Shown here: piece after piece, positions 1 through 7,823 of the stretch
How positions within the stretch are numbered: the stretch's first letter is position 1
How the letters are laid out: each line of letters opens with the position of its first letter
NCBI GenBank assembly: GCA_009838075.1
Contig: VXSG01000055.1
Span: 1 to 33,312, forward strand
Source of the DNA: Boseongicola sp. SB0665_bin_10
Lineage (GTDB): Bacteria > Pseudomonadota > Alphaproteobacteria > Rhodobacterales > Rhodobacteraceae
Reading direction: 5' to 3'
DNA: 33,312 bases
The notes under the pieces: model-generated
Told to the model about the DNA's origin: nothing
The model's input: only the letters and a program-made list of their open reading frames with translations
Database searches by the model: none
Program-made: the position numbers and the translations under genes

Positions 1-570
1 AATACTGAAATGACAACGACCCAAACCGTCAAAATCACTGTGACAAGACACTAGTGTCTTGGCTTCGCTACCGGGAAAGCGTCTCAGGAACGCAGTGCGC
101 TCAAAGAGGAATGGCTGCTGGAATGCCTCTGCCGCGGCGAGCGAAAAGGCCACGCCGTAGGCAACCTCGGGATCCGCGTCTTGAGGTCCATTGCCGATTC
201 CGAACGGCTCGCCATAGATCCTCGTGATGCCGTTGGCGGCAAGGAATCCCGCCGCCGCGGCCAGCCCCAGGTTGTACGCCGCCCTCGGCGCCAGAACCCG
301 CTGGTCCCGGACTTGCTGCAAGGCCGCGTCCACCCAGTGGAACACGACGTTCTGCCTGCCCGGCCCGAGGATCTGGCTGGCATAGGAAGAGCCGCGTGCC
401 TGCGAAATGGTGCTGACGCCGATCCCGCCCGCGAGGGGAGCGGCGGCAACCGCGGTTGCGAGCGATCGCACGAACTGTCTTCTCGACAGGGGCGTCCCAG
501 CGCATGATCGGTGCGCAGGTCCGTGCTGTCGGACAGGGGAAGAGTGTGCGGAACTTTCAGTTGAAATCAA
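1..570 (-). CDS. Tat-exported vanadium-haloperoxidase-like protein, N-terminal part, runs off left edge
   Basis: An open minus-strand frame without a stop runs from here to position 1, so only the N-terminal 190 codons are present. I place the start at a TTG (568-570) because GGAGG lies five bases upstream (576-580); an ATG at 580-582 is in frame but has no ribosome site. Residues 29-34 read SRRQFV, a twin-arginine motif, followed by an alanine-rich hydrophobic stretch (about 37-56), so export by the Tat system is likely. The mature part has a HWVDAALQQVRD helix, an AAYNLGLAAAAGFLAANG helix and an AFSLAAAEAFQQ helix ending in RRFPGS. This resembles the all-helical N-terminus of bacterial vanadium-dependent haloperoxidase/PAP2-type proteins. 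The catalytic half is outside the window, so the function is tentative. The last 20 codons (before about position 60) have AT-rich codon use unlike the rest; the gene may be interrupted there. Confidence 0.6.
   Translation of the reverse strand, partial: MISTESSAHSSPVRQHGPAHRSCAGTPLSRRQFVRSLATAVAAAPLAGGIGVSTISQARGSSYASQILGPGRQNVVFHWVDAALQQVRDQRVLAPRAAYNLGLAAAAGFLAANGITRIYGEPFGIGNGPQDADPEVAYGVAFSLAAAEAFQQPFLFERTAFLRRFPGSEAKTLVSCHSDFDGLGRCHFSI
44..61. repeat. Perfect 18-base palindrome at a composition break
   Basis: CAAGACACTAGTGTCTTG is a perfect palindrome centred on CTAG. It sits where base composition changes: positions 1-60 are 40% GC (24 of 60), while the gene to the right is far richer in GC. 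It could be a junction created by an insertion element, an operator, or chance. Confidence 0.6.
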
Positions 571-1157
571 TCTTGCCTCCATTGGATTTGGGGTAACTGC
601 GCCGATAGGCATGCGTGTCCCGCCGATAGCGGCACCGGACGCTCTCCGGCGGCGTGACTGACGGGAAGACGGGAGTGCAGGATGCGGCCAAGAGGCCATT
701 TGCCGGGCCATGAATGCGCCGCGTGCGCCAGGCGATGAACTGGACAGAACTGGAAGCCTGCGCCACACCGTCCTCGCAGCGGCCGCCATCCGGTGTGTTC
801 AACCTGCACTTGGACGGCATTCGAACCCATGGTCGGCACTATTAATAAGCTCCACTATTTACGCTGACCAACTGCCGCGTACATTCTCACCCAAACTCAC
901 GCGACAACCAACCGCGGGAACGAGCGCCCGCTAGCATGGGGCACATACGGTAACAATCGTAAAATCGCCGTGACCGCGGATTTCTGCATCCGGTGCGGCA
1001 ATTTGACCGCCCGCGGCAGGCAGGACTCGTCACTCTCGTCTCGGGAATCTTCAGGCGCAGGGTCCTGAGCGTCGGCAAGAGACGGCATGCCCGCCATGTC
1101 GCCTTTGGACTCCCGAAGAAGGCAATGCACCGGGGAACGTCACGCGCAGACGCTCGT
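571..1157. other. Intergenic stretch with no convincing gene
   Basis: I see no gene I can support. Around 841-900 the sequence is locally AT-rich. On the minus strand TTGGTC, an 18-base spacer and TATTAA could be a promoter for the haloperoxidase-like gene, but this is weak. GCCGATAG occurs twice, 21 bases apart (601-608 and 622-629), two helical turns. A minus-strand open frame at 897-1130 lies in the same frame as the ORF at 1158-1541 but is separated from it by two stops (about 1140 and 1158). It has no recognisable domain and could be decayed coding sequence. Confidence 0.5.
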
Positions 1158-1541
1158 TCAATGCTCCGCAGCCGCGATGCCGCTGACGGAATGGACCGGC
1201 GCGCAGTTTCCGGCCACGAGCAGTCCCGACGATCCGCGGGGCATCGCGATCCCGCGCCCGCAACGATCCCGGACATCTGCCACGAGCCGCTCGGCCAAGG
1301 ACACCCGGACGGCGCCGTGATCGCCGAAGTGGCCGCATGGCAGCAACTGGTACGGGCCGGGAAAGCTGGTGACCGATATGCGGAGAGACTGGCCGGGACA
1401 GGCCTTCCGGCGACACTTCGCCATTGGCCCCATGAGCCAGTCATTGACCCGCTGGCACCGGATCGCGTGAAGGGCCAGGCAGGCAAGCTGGCCGCCATCT
1501 CCCGGCGCGGCACCTGGCAACGGCTGATCTTCCCGAACCAA
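1158..1541 (-). CDS. Uncharacterised 127-residue ORF, doubtful
   Basis: I do not recognise this protein. It is listed because base composition by codon position over 1201-1500 looks coding in this frame: about 70% GC at first, 56% at second and 80% at third positions. The start is a TTG (1539-1541) with AGGTGA ten bases upstream; there is no ATG, and an in-frame stop lies about 20 bases above the start. The predicted product has six cysteines, no signal peptide, no obvious membrane segment and no motif I can name. Reading on in the same frame past the stop, further open frame reaches 897, so this could be a fragment of a decayed longer gene. It follows the lipoprotein gene on the same strand with about 100 bases between them. 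Confidence 0.25.
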   Translation of the reverse strand: MVREDQPLPGAAPGDGGQLACLALHAIRCQRVNDWLMGPMAKCRRKACPGQSLRISVTSFPGPYQLLPCGHFGDHGAVRVSLAERLVADVRDRCGRGIAMPRGSSGLLVAGNCAPVHSVSGIAAAEH

Positions 1542-1646
1542 TGGGACCGAATCACCTGACGGCTACGGGCCCGGCTCTCCTGGGACGGGTCGGCGAATTG
1601 GGACCCGGACAAGTCGCGGACGGGGATGACCTGCGGGTCCGGCCGC

Positions 1647-2315
1647 TTAGCCGTCCTGTCGTGCGATTCGGAAGGGGTTTGGGTCCCAGTTGCAGGCAAA
1701 CCCGTCACCGTCCGGATCGAGACCCTTCCAGTCATGCTCGGGTCCGCCCGCCTCAAGGAATGCGGCCTGCGCCCGGTCGGTCCAGCCATACCTGGTGCAG
1801 GCACGGTTGTACCTTGTTTCGTTGAACCCGCCCGAACGGCGGTAGACCGGTTCGCCGACTTCGTTCGTTGCCGAGAGCGCATAGGCCACGATGTTGGGCT
1901 CCGATCCGTCGGGACGGACAGGCAGTTCCTCGGGCTCGACGACCCTGAGGGCCTCGCGCTGGCGCTGAAGCCTGTCGCGGTCGCTTTCGATGGTCTCGCG
2001 CGAGCTGACGGCTTCAAAGTCCTGCTCGTCCGAAATGACGGCGCGGTCGACTTCACGTGAAGCTGTCGCTCCCGCGTCGCCTGCGCCCTGCGCCAGCGCG
2101 TCCTGGCCTGGATCCGGATCCTCTCCGGCCAGCCGCGCACGTGAATCGGGCACGGGCGAATTCAGGGCCATGTCGCCCGGCGCATGTATGATGGCGATCT
2201 CGCCGGTGCGTTGCGATCCGGCGACAGTGCCCGAATCCGGACCTTCAAGGGGCACCTCGTCCATGCAGGCCGTAACGCCGCCGAGAGCGATCATTGCGAT
2301 CAGACGGATGGTCAT
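1647..2315 (-). CDS. Lipoprotein with C-terminal Excalibur-type calcium-binding motif
   Basis: A 222-residue protein that starts MTIRLIAMIALGGVTAC, a short lipoprotein signal peptide with the lipobox VTAC, so Cys17 should be lipidated after cleavage. A long acidic, low-complexity linker follows. The C-terminus has an NETRYNRACTRYGWTD segment and then DPDGDGFACNWDP, the DxDxDGxxC calcium-binding loop of Excalibur domains, with the paired cysteine upstream. Family knowledge suggests an extracytoplasmic calcium-binding role; the actual function is unknown. It lies just after gatA on the same strand. An alternative ATG at 2349-2351 would lie one base after the gatA TAG stop and add 12 residues before the hydrophobic core; I prefer the shorter signal peptide, though its AGGAA sits unusually close to the ATG. 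Confidence 0.75.
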   Translation of the reverse strand: MTIRLIAMIALGGVTACMDEVPLEGPDSGTVAGSQRTGEIAIIHAPGDMALNSPVPDSRARLAGEDPDPGQDALAQGAGDAGATASREVDRAVISDEQDFEAVSSRETIESDRDRLQRQREALRVVEPEELPVRPDGSEPNIVAYALSATNEVGEPVYRRSGGFNETRYNRACTRYGWTDRAQAAFLEAGGPEHDWKGLDPDGDGFACNWDPNPFRIARQDG

Positions 2316-2352
2316 TTCCTGTATGTGCCAACGCCTCTTCTGCACCGGCATT

Positions 2353-3831
2353 CTACCACCATTTCTCTGGCTTTGCCACAAAGCCGGCACGGTCCTCGAT
2401 CGCCAATGCGAAATCCAGCAATTCGCTCTCCTCCCACGGCTTGCCAATGAGCTGCAGCCCCAGGGGCAGGCCGTCCGGATCGAGGCCGGCCGGCACGGAA
2501 ATCCCGGGCAGGCCGGCCAGGTTGACCGTCACCGTAAACACGTCATTGAGATACATCTGCACAGGATCGTCGAACTCCTGGCCGAGCGGAAACGCGGCCG
2601 ACGGAGTCGCGGGCGTCAGGATCGCGTCGATGCCGTCCGCGAACACGTCCTCGAAGTCCTTCTTTATGAGCGCCCGAACCTTGCGCGCATGATTGTAGTA
2701 TGCGTCATAAAACCCGGCAGACAGCACGTAGGTGCCAATCATGACTCGCCGCTTGACCTCGTCCCCGAACCCTTCTGCCCGTGTCTTTTCATACATTGCC
2801 GCAATGTCGTCGCCTTGGGCAAGCGTCGCCCGACGACCGTAACGCACGCCGTCGTAGCGTGCGAGATTCGACGACGCTTCCGCCGGAGCCACAACGTAAT
2901 ATGCGGGCAGCGCCACCTTCGTGTGCGGCAGCGAGATGTCCACCAATGTTGCGCCGGCATCCTCAAGCATGCTGCGACCCGATGCCCAAAGATCGTCAAT
3001 GGCTGCCGGCATTCCATCCATTCGGTATTCCTGCGGAATTCCGACGGTCTTTCCCCTGATCTCTCCAGTCAGCAGGCCCTCGAAATCCGGCACGGGAATG
3101 TCGGCACTGGTGGAGTCCTTCGGGTCATGGCCAGACATGGCCTCAAGCATGATTGCGGCATCGCGCACCGACTTCGTCATCGGCCCCGCCTGATCAAGCG
3201 ACGAGGCAAAGGCGATGATGCCCCATCGGCTGACCCGGCCATATGTCGGCTTCATGCCGGTGATTCCGGTGAAGGCGGCGGGCTGCCGGATGGAGCCGCC
3301 CGTATCGGTTCCCGTGGCGCCGAGGCAGAGATCGGCGGCAACGGCCGCGGCGGACCCGCCGGACGACCCGCCGGGGGTCAGCGCGGTGTCGCCCGATTTC
3401 CAAGGATTCACCGTGCAGCCATAGACGCTGGTTTCGGTCGAACTGCCCATGGCAAACTCGTCCATGTTCAGCTTGCCTGTCATCACAGCCCCGGCCTCGA
3501 AGAGCCGAGACGTCACGGTCGACTCGTAGGCGGGCTTGAAACCGGCCAGGATCCCGCTCGCCGCCTGGCTCGGCACACCCGCGGTGCAAAACAGGTCCTT
3601 GATGCCGACCGGAATTCCGCACATGGCCGGTGCCCTGCCCTTGGCGAGGCGTGCGTCGGCCGCCCTTGCCTGTTCAAGCGCGAGATCCGGAGTCGGATGG
3701 ACCACGGCATTCAGGGTCTCAGCCTCTTCCGCCGCGGCGAGACACGCCTGGGTGAGCTTCATGCTTGTGATCTCGCCGGCCCTGAGCCTGTCGCGCGCCT
3801 CGGAGATCGAGAGGGAATTGAGTCCGTCCAT
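2353..3831 (-). CDS. gatA: Glutamyl-tRNA(Gln)/aspartyl-tRNA(Asn) amidotransferase subunit A
   Basis: A 492-residue amidase-signature protein, the usual length for GatA. It frees ammonia from glutamine and, with GatB and GatC, converts misacylated Glu-tRNA(Gln) or Asp-tRNA(Asn) to the correct amide in the cytoplasm. The catalytic Ser-cisSer-Lys triad is visible: Lys78 in GIPVGIKDL, Ser156 in TPGGSSGGS and Ser180 in [11 protein letters not shown]. The [10 protein letters not shown] stretch (122-131) is typical of GatA and sets it apart from general amidases. It starts three bases after the gatC stop with a GGAG site inside the gatC end, so the two are co-translated. gatB is not in the window. 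A lipoprotein gene follows immediately. Confidence 0.96.
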   Translation of the reverse strand: MDGLNSLSISEARDRLRAGEITSMKLTQACLAAAEEAETLNAVVHPTPDLALEQARAADARLAKGRAPAMCGIPVGIKDLFCTAGVPSQAASGILAGFKPAYESTVTSRLFEAGAVMTGKLNMDEFAMGSSTETSVYGCTVNPWKSGDTALTPGGSSGGSAAAVAADLCLGATGTDTGGSIRQPAAFTGITGMKPTYGRVSRWGIIAFASSLDQAGPMTKSVRDAAIMLEAMSGHDPKDSTSADIPVPDFEGLLTGEIRGKTVGIPQEYRMDGMPAAIDDLWASGRSMLEDAGATLVDISLPHTKVALPAYYVVAPAEASSNLARYDGVRYGRRATLAQGDDIAAMYEKTRAEGFGDEVKRRVMIGTYVLSAGFYDAYYNHARKVRALIKKDFEDVFADGIDAILTPATPSAAFPLGQEFDDPVQMYLNDVFTVTVNLAGLPGISVPAGLDPDGLPLGLQLIGKPWEESELLDFALAIEDRAGFVAKPEKWW

Positions 3832-3834
3832 GCC

Positions 3835-4122
3835 CTACTCCACGACCTTCGGCACAACGAAGTATCCCTCGCGCGCATCCGGAGCGTTTGCCAGCACCTC
3901 TTCGGCAATGCCGCCACCGGCAATCCTGTCCTCGCGGCGCTTTAGCCGCATCGGCGTGACACTGGTCATTGGTTCGACGTCCGTGACGTCAACCTCGCGC
4001 AACTGCTCGATAAAGCCGAGGATCGCATTGAATTCGCTGGCAAGCGCCGGCAGATCCTCTTCATCAACCCTGATCCGGGCAAGGTTTGCAACGCGCCGGG
4101 CGTCGTCCTGGTCAATTGACAT
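3835..4122 (-). CDS. gatC: Glutamyl-tRNA(Gln)/aspartyl-tRNA(Asn) amidotransferase subunit C
   Basis: A 95-residue protein of normal GatC length. It contains the characteristic DDARRVANLARIRVDEED start, a FNAILGFIEQLREVDVTDVEPM middle helix region split across residues 30-50, the RLKRREDRI segment and a FVVPKVVE C-terminus. GatC is a small belt protein that stabilises the GatA-GatB complex. The ATG at 4120-4122 has GAAGG six bases upstream. Open frame continues far upstream in phase, but that extension overlaps the spacer and trpB start and has no GatC-like sequence, so I cut it off here. It is the first gene of a gatC-gatA-lipoprotein set. Confidence 0.95.
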   Translation of the reverse strand: MSIDQDDARRVANLARIRVDEEDLPALASEFNAILGFIEQLREVDVTDVEPMTSVTPMRLKRREDRIAGGGIAEEVLANAPDAREGYFVVPKVVE

Positions 4123-4633
4123 GGGTGCCTTCTCGATCGGTTCCGCCCGCCCCTGTAGCGCGACCTTCCGGCGATTCCAAGTCTTGAAGGACGCCGAACG
4201 GACCGTCCGTGACGCGGTCGGGCGACGTCCTTCAGCAAGCGCCGGAAAGCTGTTGCCCCGACAACCCTGCCTCGGCCGCAAGCATGCAGCACGTGTCCGA
4301 ATCGCCTCCCGCAACTGCCGACAGGGCGGAGCTTCGGTGGTTGCCTCGCACTGACACGCGGTTCGACCGTGCCTTACGGACTCGAGGAGTGCACAGTGGA
4401 TGGCAGGTCGGGCATCCCGCACAGGCGGCGGCATCCATGCGTGATTGGCGCGCCGGTCGGCAATGTCCTTCGTCACCCCATGACGGCTCGACCGGACCCG
4501 GACGAATTCATCGACGGGCCGCCATGCAACTGGATCATCCTTGCCGATCGGACCTCCATGTTCCACCCGTTGCTGCCTTGCCTTGCCCGGATCTCGGCGA
4601 TACACCTTTGCGGTCAATTCCGGAAAGGCATCC
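4123..4633. other. Spacer between divergent gatC and trpB
   Basis: This should hold the promoters of both gatC and trpB, but I see no strong sigma-70 boxes and no clear attenuator or leader peptide. A plus-strand frame from a GTG at 4369 to 4674 shows mildly coding-like codon-position composition (about 67/53/77% GC) but overlaps the trpB start, lacks a ribosome site and matches nothing I know. I do not call it a gene. Confidence 0.5.
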
Positions 4634-5866
4634 ATGTCCAGCGAACGCATCAACAGTTTCAAGACCGGTCCTGACGAGAACGGCCGCTTTGGCACGTTCG
4701 GAGGCCGCTTCGTCAGCGAAACGCTGATGCCGCTCATCCTTGACCTTGAGGCCGAGTACGAAAGGACCAAGACGGACCAGGCTTTCTGGGACGAGATGAA
4801 CCATCTCTGGACCCACTATGTCGGCCGCCCGTCGCCGCTCTACTTCGCTGAGCGCCTGACCGAACGTCTCGGCGGCGCGAAGATCTACATGAAACGCGAC
4901 GAGCTCAACCACACCGGCGCCCACAAGATCAACAACGTGCTTGGCCAGATCATCCTTGCGCGCCGCATGGGCAAGACCCGAATCATCGCGGAGACCGGGG
5001 CCGGGCAGCACGGGGTCGCAACGGCCACGGTCTGCGCCAAGTTCGGCCTGCAATGCGTCGTCTACATGGGTGCGCATGATGTCGAAAGGCAGAAGCCGAA
5101 CGTCTTCCGCATGAAGCTTCTCGGTGCCGAAGTGGTGCCGGTGACATCGGGCCGGGGCACCCTGAAGGATGCCATGAATGACGCGCTTCGCGACTGGGTG
5201 ACCTATGTCCGCGACACGTTCTATTGCATCGGCACCGTTGCCGGGCCTCATCCCTATCCGGCAATGGTCCGCGACTTTCAGTCCATCATTGGCAAGGAGG
5301 CCCGCACCCAGATGATGGAAGCGGAAGGCCGCCTGCCGGACACCGTCATTGCTGCGATCGGGGGCGGGTCGAATGCCATGGGCCTCTTCCACCCGTTCCT
5401 GGACGACAGGAGCGTGCGCATCATCGGCGTCGAGGCGGGGGGCAAGGGCGTGGATGACCGGATGGAACACTGCGCGTCGCTCACCGGCGGACGCCCCGGC
5501 GTCCTGCACGGCAACAAGACGTATCTGCTGCAGGATGACGACGGGCAGATTCTTGAGGGCTTCAGCATTTCCGCAGGGCTCGACTATCCCGGAATCGGAC
5601 CCGAACACTCCTGGCTCCACGAAACCGGGCGTGCCAAATACGTTTCTGTCACCGACCGGGAAGCGCTCGAGGCATTCCAGCTATCCTGCGAGACAGAAGG
5701 CATCATCCCCGCTCTTGAACCCAGTCACGCGCTGGCCCATGTGGCGAAGATCGCGCCCGGCCTGCCGAAGGATCACGTCATCTGCATGAACATGTGCGGC
5801 CGGGGCGACAAGGACATCTTCACGGTCGCCAAGGCGCTTGACTGGACCATGACCGAATCCGATTGA
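4634..5866 (+). CDS. trpB: Tryptophan synthase beta chain
   Basis: A 410-residue PLP enzyme of typical TrpB1 length. It condenses indole with L-serine to give L-tryptophan, normally in an alpha2-beta2 complex with TrpA. Visible landmarks are the N-terminal [17 protein letters not shown] (18-34), the PLP lysine Lys98 in HTGAHKINN, the ETGAGQHG loop (about 115-122), the phosphate-binding GGGSNAMG, and the [12 protein letters not shown] helix near the C-terminus. The ATG at 4634 is preceded by GAAAGG at good spacing; open frame upstream is not TrpB-like. Neither trpA nor trpF is adjacent: gatC lies divergent on one side and an unrelated ATPase on the other. In many alphaproteobacteria trpB sits next to trpF, so the isolated position is mildly unusual. 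Confidence 0.97.
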   Translation: MSSERINSFKTGPDENGRFGTFGGRFVSETLMPLILDLEAEYERTKTDQAFWDEMNHLWTHYVGRPSPLYFAERLTERLGGAKIYMKRDELNHTGAHKINNVLGQIILARRMGKTRIIAETGAGQHGVATATVCAKFGLQCVVYMGAHDVERQKPNVFRMKLLGAEVVPVTSGRGTLKDAMNDALRDWVTYVRDTFYCIGTVAGPHPYPAMVRDFQSIIGKEARTQMMEAEGRLPDTVIAAIGGGSNAMGLFHPFLDDRSVRIIGVEAGGKGVDDRMEHCASLTGGRPGVLHGNKTYLLQDDDGQILEGFSISAGLDYPGIGPEHSWLHETGRAKYVSVTDREALEAFQLSCETEGIIPALEPSHALAHVAKIAPGLPKDHVICMNMCGRGDKDIFTVAKALDWTMTESD

Positions 5867-5881
5867 ACTCGAAAGCCGTGG

Positions 5882-5900
5882 CGCAACGCCGGCGGTTGCG
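5882..5900 (+). terminator. Stem-loop after trpB, possible terminator
   Basis: CGCAAC (5882-5887) and GTTGCG (5895-5900) form a stem with a GC-rich seven-base loop, 15 bases after the trpB stop. No T-run follows, so it may be a weak terminator or a 3'-end stabiliser only. Confidence 0.35.
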
Positions 5901-6113
5901 GAGGTCCGCGACACCTTCGGCAACCACGCCGAACTCGGACGTGCCCCGATGATCACTGGCTGACAAGGTCCGCGGCCGACAGGTTGCAGACGCCTTGTGC
6001 CGCGGCATCGATTTCAACTTTGGCTGGCCAGGGCAGCGAAAGGGCGCTTTCAGGCAACCAAGCTCCGAGACAAGCGCGAATTTCATAAATTAGATCAGAG
6101 TGCTGGATCAAAT

Positions 6114-6143
6114 GTTGACTTAATACAAGTTAACTGATACTAA
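6114..6143 (+). promoter_or_regulatory. Promoter with overlapping inverted repeat before the ATPase gene
   Basis: TTGACT (6115-6120), a 17-base spacer and TACTAA (6138-6143) make a good sigma-70 promoter in a locally AT-rich patch. The -10 box ends on the base before the annotated ATG (6144). Transcription would therefore begin near 6150, where a second in-frame ATG lies, so the mRNA may be leaderless. The -35 box lies inside an inverted repeat: GTTGACTT (6114-6121) and AAGTTAAC (6127-6134), one mismatch, five-base spacer. That placement suits a repressor operator. Confidence 0.5.
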
Positions 6144-7589
6144 ATGAACATGCTTGGGATTGCCAAGGAAGATGTCCTGAAGAGCCTATGCCGTGACAAC
6201 CCCTGGTGGGGCGAAACCCATCGATTCGAGGGTGACGCTTACACGCTGAGGAGAGCCTACTTCAGACCATTCACTGAACTGGCCCTCGACTGGAGCATAC
6301 GACGCTCGACCGTACTGATGGGGCCACGCCGTGTCGGCAAGACGGTCATGCTTCACCAGTTCGTTGCGCACGCATTGCGCGAGAATATTCCTGGCTCCAG
6401 CATCATGTTCGCATCGATTGACACGCCGCTGTACAGCGGCATGCCGCTGGACCGGCTGTTGACGCTCTTCGAGGAGCGGACTCAGCATGATCCGGCAGGC
6501 CGTCGCATCGTCATTTTCGATGAAATCCAGCACTTGAAGGATTGGGAGATTCATCTGAAGGTGCTGACCGACCGGCACCCGAACACCCGTTTCATCGTTT
6601 CGGGATCGGCAGCGGCCGCGCTGAGACTCAAGAGCCATGAATCCGGTGCGGGCAGGTTCACGGACTTCTTCCTTCCGCCGCTCACCTTTGCCGAGTTTCT
6701 TGCCTTCAGAAATCTCGAAGACGTGTTGATCATGGCCACCCGTCGTGCACCGGCAGTTCGCTATGACGTGCATGACATCCGGCGCCTCAACCAAGAGTTC
6801 ATCAACTACCTGAACTTTGGCGGCTATCCCGAGGCTGTTCTGAACGAGAGCGTTCAGACCGATGTGCAACGCTTCCTGGGACGCGACATCATTGACAAGG
6901 TTCTCCTGAGGGACTTGCCGAGCCTCTATGGCATTCGGGACATCCAGGAACTCAACCGCCTGTTCACCACAATTGCCTACAACTCGGGCCAGGAGATCAG
7001 CCTCGACGGGCTGGCACGGAATTCGGGTGCCACGAAGGCCACCATCAACAGGTACCTGGAATATCTCGAAGCCGCCTTTCTGATCGTACGTGTCCATCGG
7101 ATGGACGACACTGGCAAGTCCTTCCAGCGCATGCGCAACTTCAAGGTCTACCTGACCAACCCGTCGATGCGCTCGGCACTGTTCGCCCCGGTCCATGACG
7201 GCGACGAGCCCATGGGGGCCATGGCGGAGACTGCGATCTTCAGCCAGTGGCTGCACTCGGACTTGATGCGCTACATCCGCTATGCGCGCTGGAAGCAAGG
7301 CAGAGCGGACCTTGAGGTGGACTTGGTCAGAATTGATGCGGCAAGGTTCAAGCCTTTGTGGGCCTACGAGATAAAGTGGTCCGACCGCTACGCGGGAGGC
7401 AGGTCGAAGGAGCTCAGAGGCTTGGTTGAACTCGCAAGGAAGCACGCCGACATCCCGCTGCCCGTTGGAGCGACAACGAAGACCTTGACACGCGTGACCG
7501 AAGTTGACGGTGTCGAAATCAAGCACATTCCGTGTGCCTTGCACTGCTATCAGGTCGGAAAGAACGTGGCGGAAGGACGTGCGCCCTGA
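6144..7589 (+). CDS. AAA family ATPase with DUF4143 C-terminal domain
   Basis: A 481-residue protein of the AAA_14/DUF4143 family, ATPases found scattered in bacterial genomes, usually as single genes and of unknown role. The N-terminal P-loop domain has Walker A GPRRVGKT (60-67) and Walker B RIVIFDEIQ (121-129), then FIVSGSAAA (150-158), a sensor-like strand. The GAGRFTDFFLPPLTFAEFL segment follows, which is standard for the family. The C-terminal half (about 200-450) is the DUF4143 region, with a winged-helix-like part (residues about 280-320, SGATKATINRYLEYLEAA) and an EVDLVR...YEIKWSD nuclease-fold-like end that may be non-catalytic. No ribosome site precedes either ATG (6144 or 6150); the promoter suggests leaderless translation from 6150. 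No partner gene is adjacent. AT-rich flanks suggest it was acquired by transfer. Confidence 0.88.
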   Translation: MNMLGIAKEDVLKSLCRDNPWWGETHRFEGDAYTLRRAYFRPFTELALDWSIRRSTVLMGPRRVGKTVMLHQFVAHALRENIPGSSIMFASIDTPLYSGMPLDRLLTLFEERTQHDPAGRRIVIFDEIQHLKDWEIHLKVLTDRHPNTRFIVSGSAAAALRLKSHESGAGRFTDFFLPPLTFAEFLAFRNLEDVLIMATRRAPAVRYDVHDIRRLNQEFINYLNFGGYPEAVLNESVQTDVQRFLGRDIIDKVLLRDLPSLYGIRDIQELNRLFTTIAYNSGQEISLDGLARNSGATKATINRYLEYLEAAFLIVRVHRMDDTGKSFQRMRNFKVYLTNPSMRSALFAPVHDGDEPMGAMAETAIFSQWLHSDLMRYIRYARWKQGRADLEVDLVRIDAARFKPLWAYEIKWSDRYAGGRSKELRGLVELARKHADIPLPVGATTKTLTRVTEVDGVEIKHIPCALHCYQVGKNVAEGRAP

Positions 7590-7758
7590 CCGGACGCCAT
7601 CCGGCAATTGCGAGGCCTGCGAATTGATGAGGGTCGCAACCGGACAAGGACGAACGCGGCATGCCCAAAGTGCGCCCGCAGCTCCCGCCCGGCAAGCCCT
7701 CGATGGCATGGCCAACTTCACGGCAGGGGATTCCGGACTTTCATCTTTCGGCAAGGCG

Positions 7759-7786
7759 TTGCAGATTCATCGCAATTCGATAGAAT
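7759..7786 (+). promoter_or_regulatory. Putative sigma-70 promoter of cfa
   Basis: TTGCAG (7759-7764), a 16-base spacer and TAGAAT (7781-7786) lie 37 bases before the cfa ATG, leaving an untranslated leader of about 30 bases. Confidence 0.45.
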
Positions 7787-7823
7787 ACAGGGCTTGCAAG
7801 CCAGTTCACGCGAGGATTGAGAC

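Noticed and set aside
818-828. Minus-strand GGGTTCGAAT resembling a tRNA T-loop
   Set aside because: The flanking bases do not pair into a T-stem and no acceptor or anticodon arm can be built around it.
993-1559. 188-codon plus-strand open frame in the gap
   Set aside because: Codon-position composition favours the opposite strand, and the translation has no recognisable feature.
1622-1650. GGGGATGACCTG resembling a tmRNA start
   Set aside because: It overlaps the end of the lipoprotein gene, and no tag reading frame or matching 3' half is visible.
887-2140. 417-codon minus-strand open frame
   Set aside because: It overlaps the lipoprotein gene in another frame, is rich in Arg, Ser and Pro and shows no domain; it is a GC-rich shadow.
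1990-3945. 651-codon plus-strand open frame
   Set aside because: It lies antisense to gatA and the lipoprotein gene, both of which have clear motifs.
4369-4674. 101-codon plus-strand ORF before trpB
   Set aside because: It has a GTG start without ribosome site, overlaps the trpB start and resembles no known protein; composition alone is not enough.
4123-4770. N-terminal extension of the gatC frame up to 4770
   Set aside because: The extra residues overlap trpB on the other strand and are not part of the GatC family; the ATG at 4122 has a good ribosome site.
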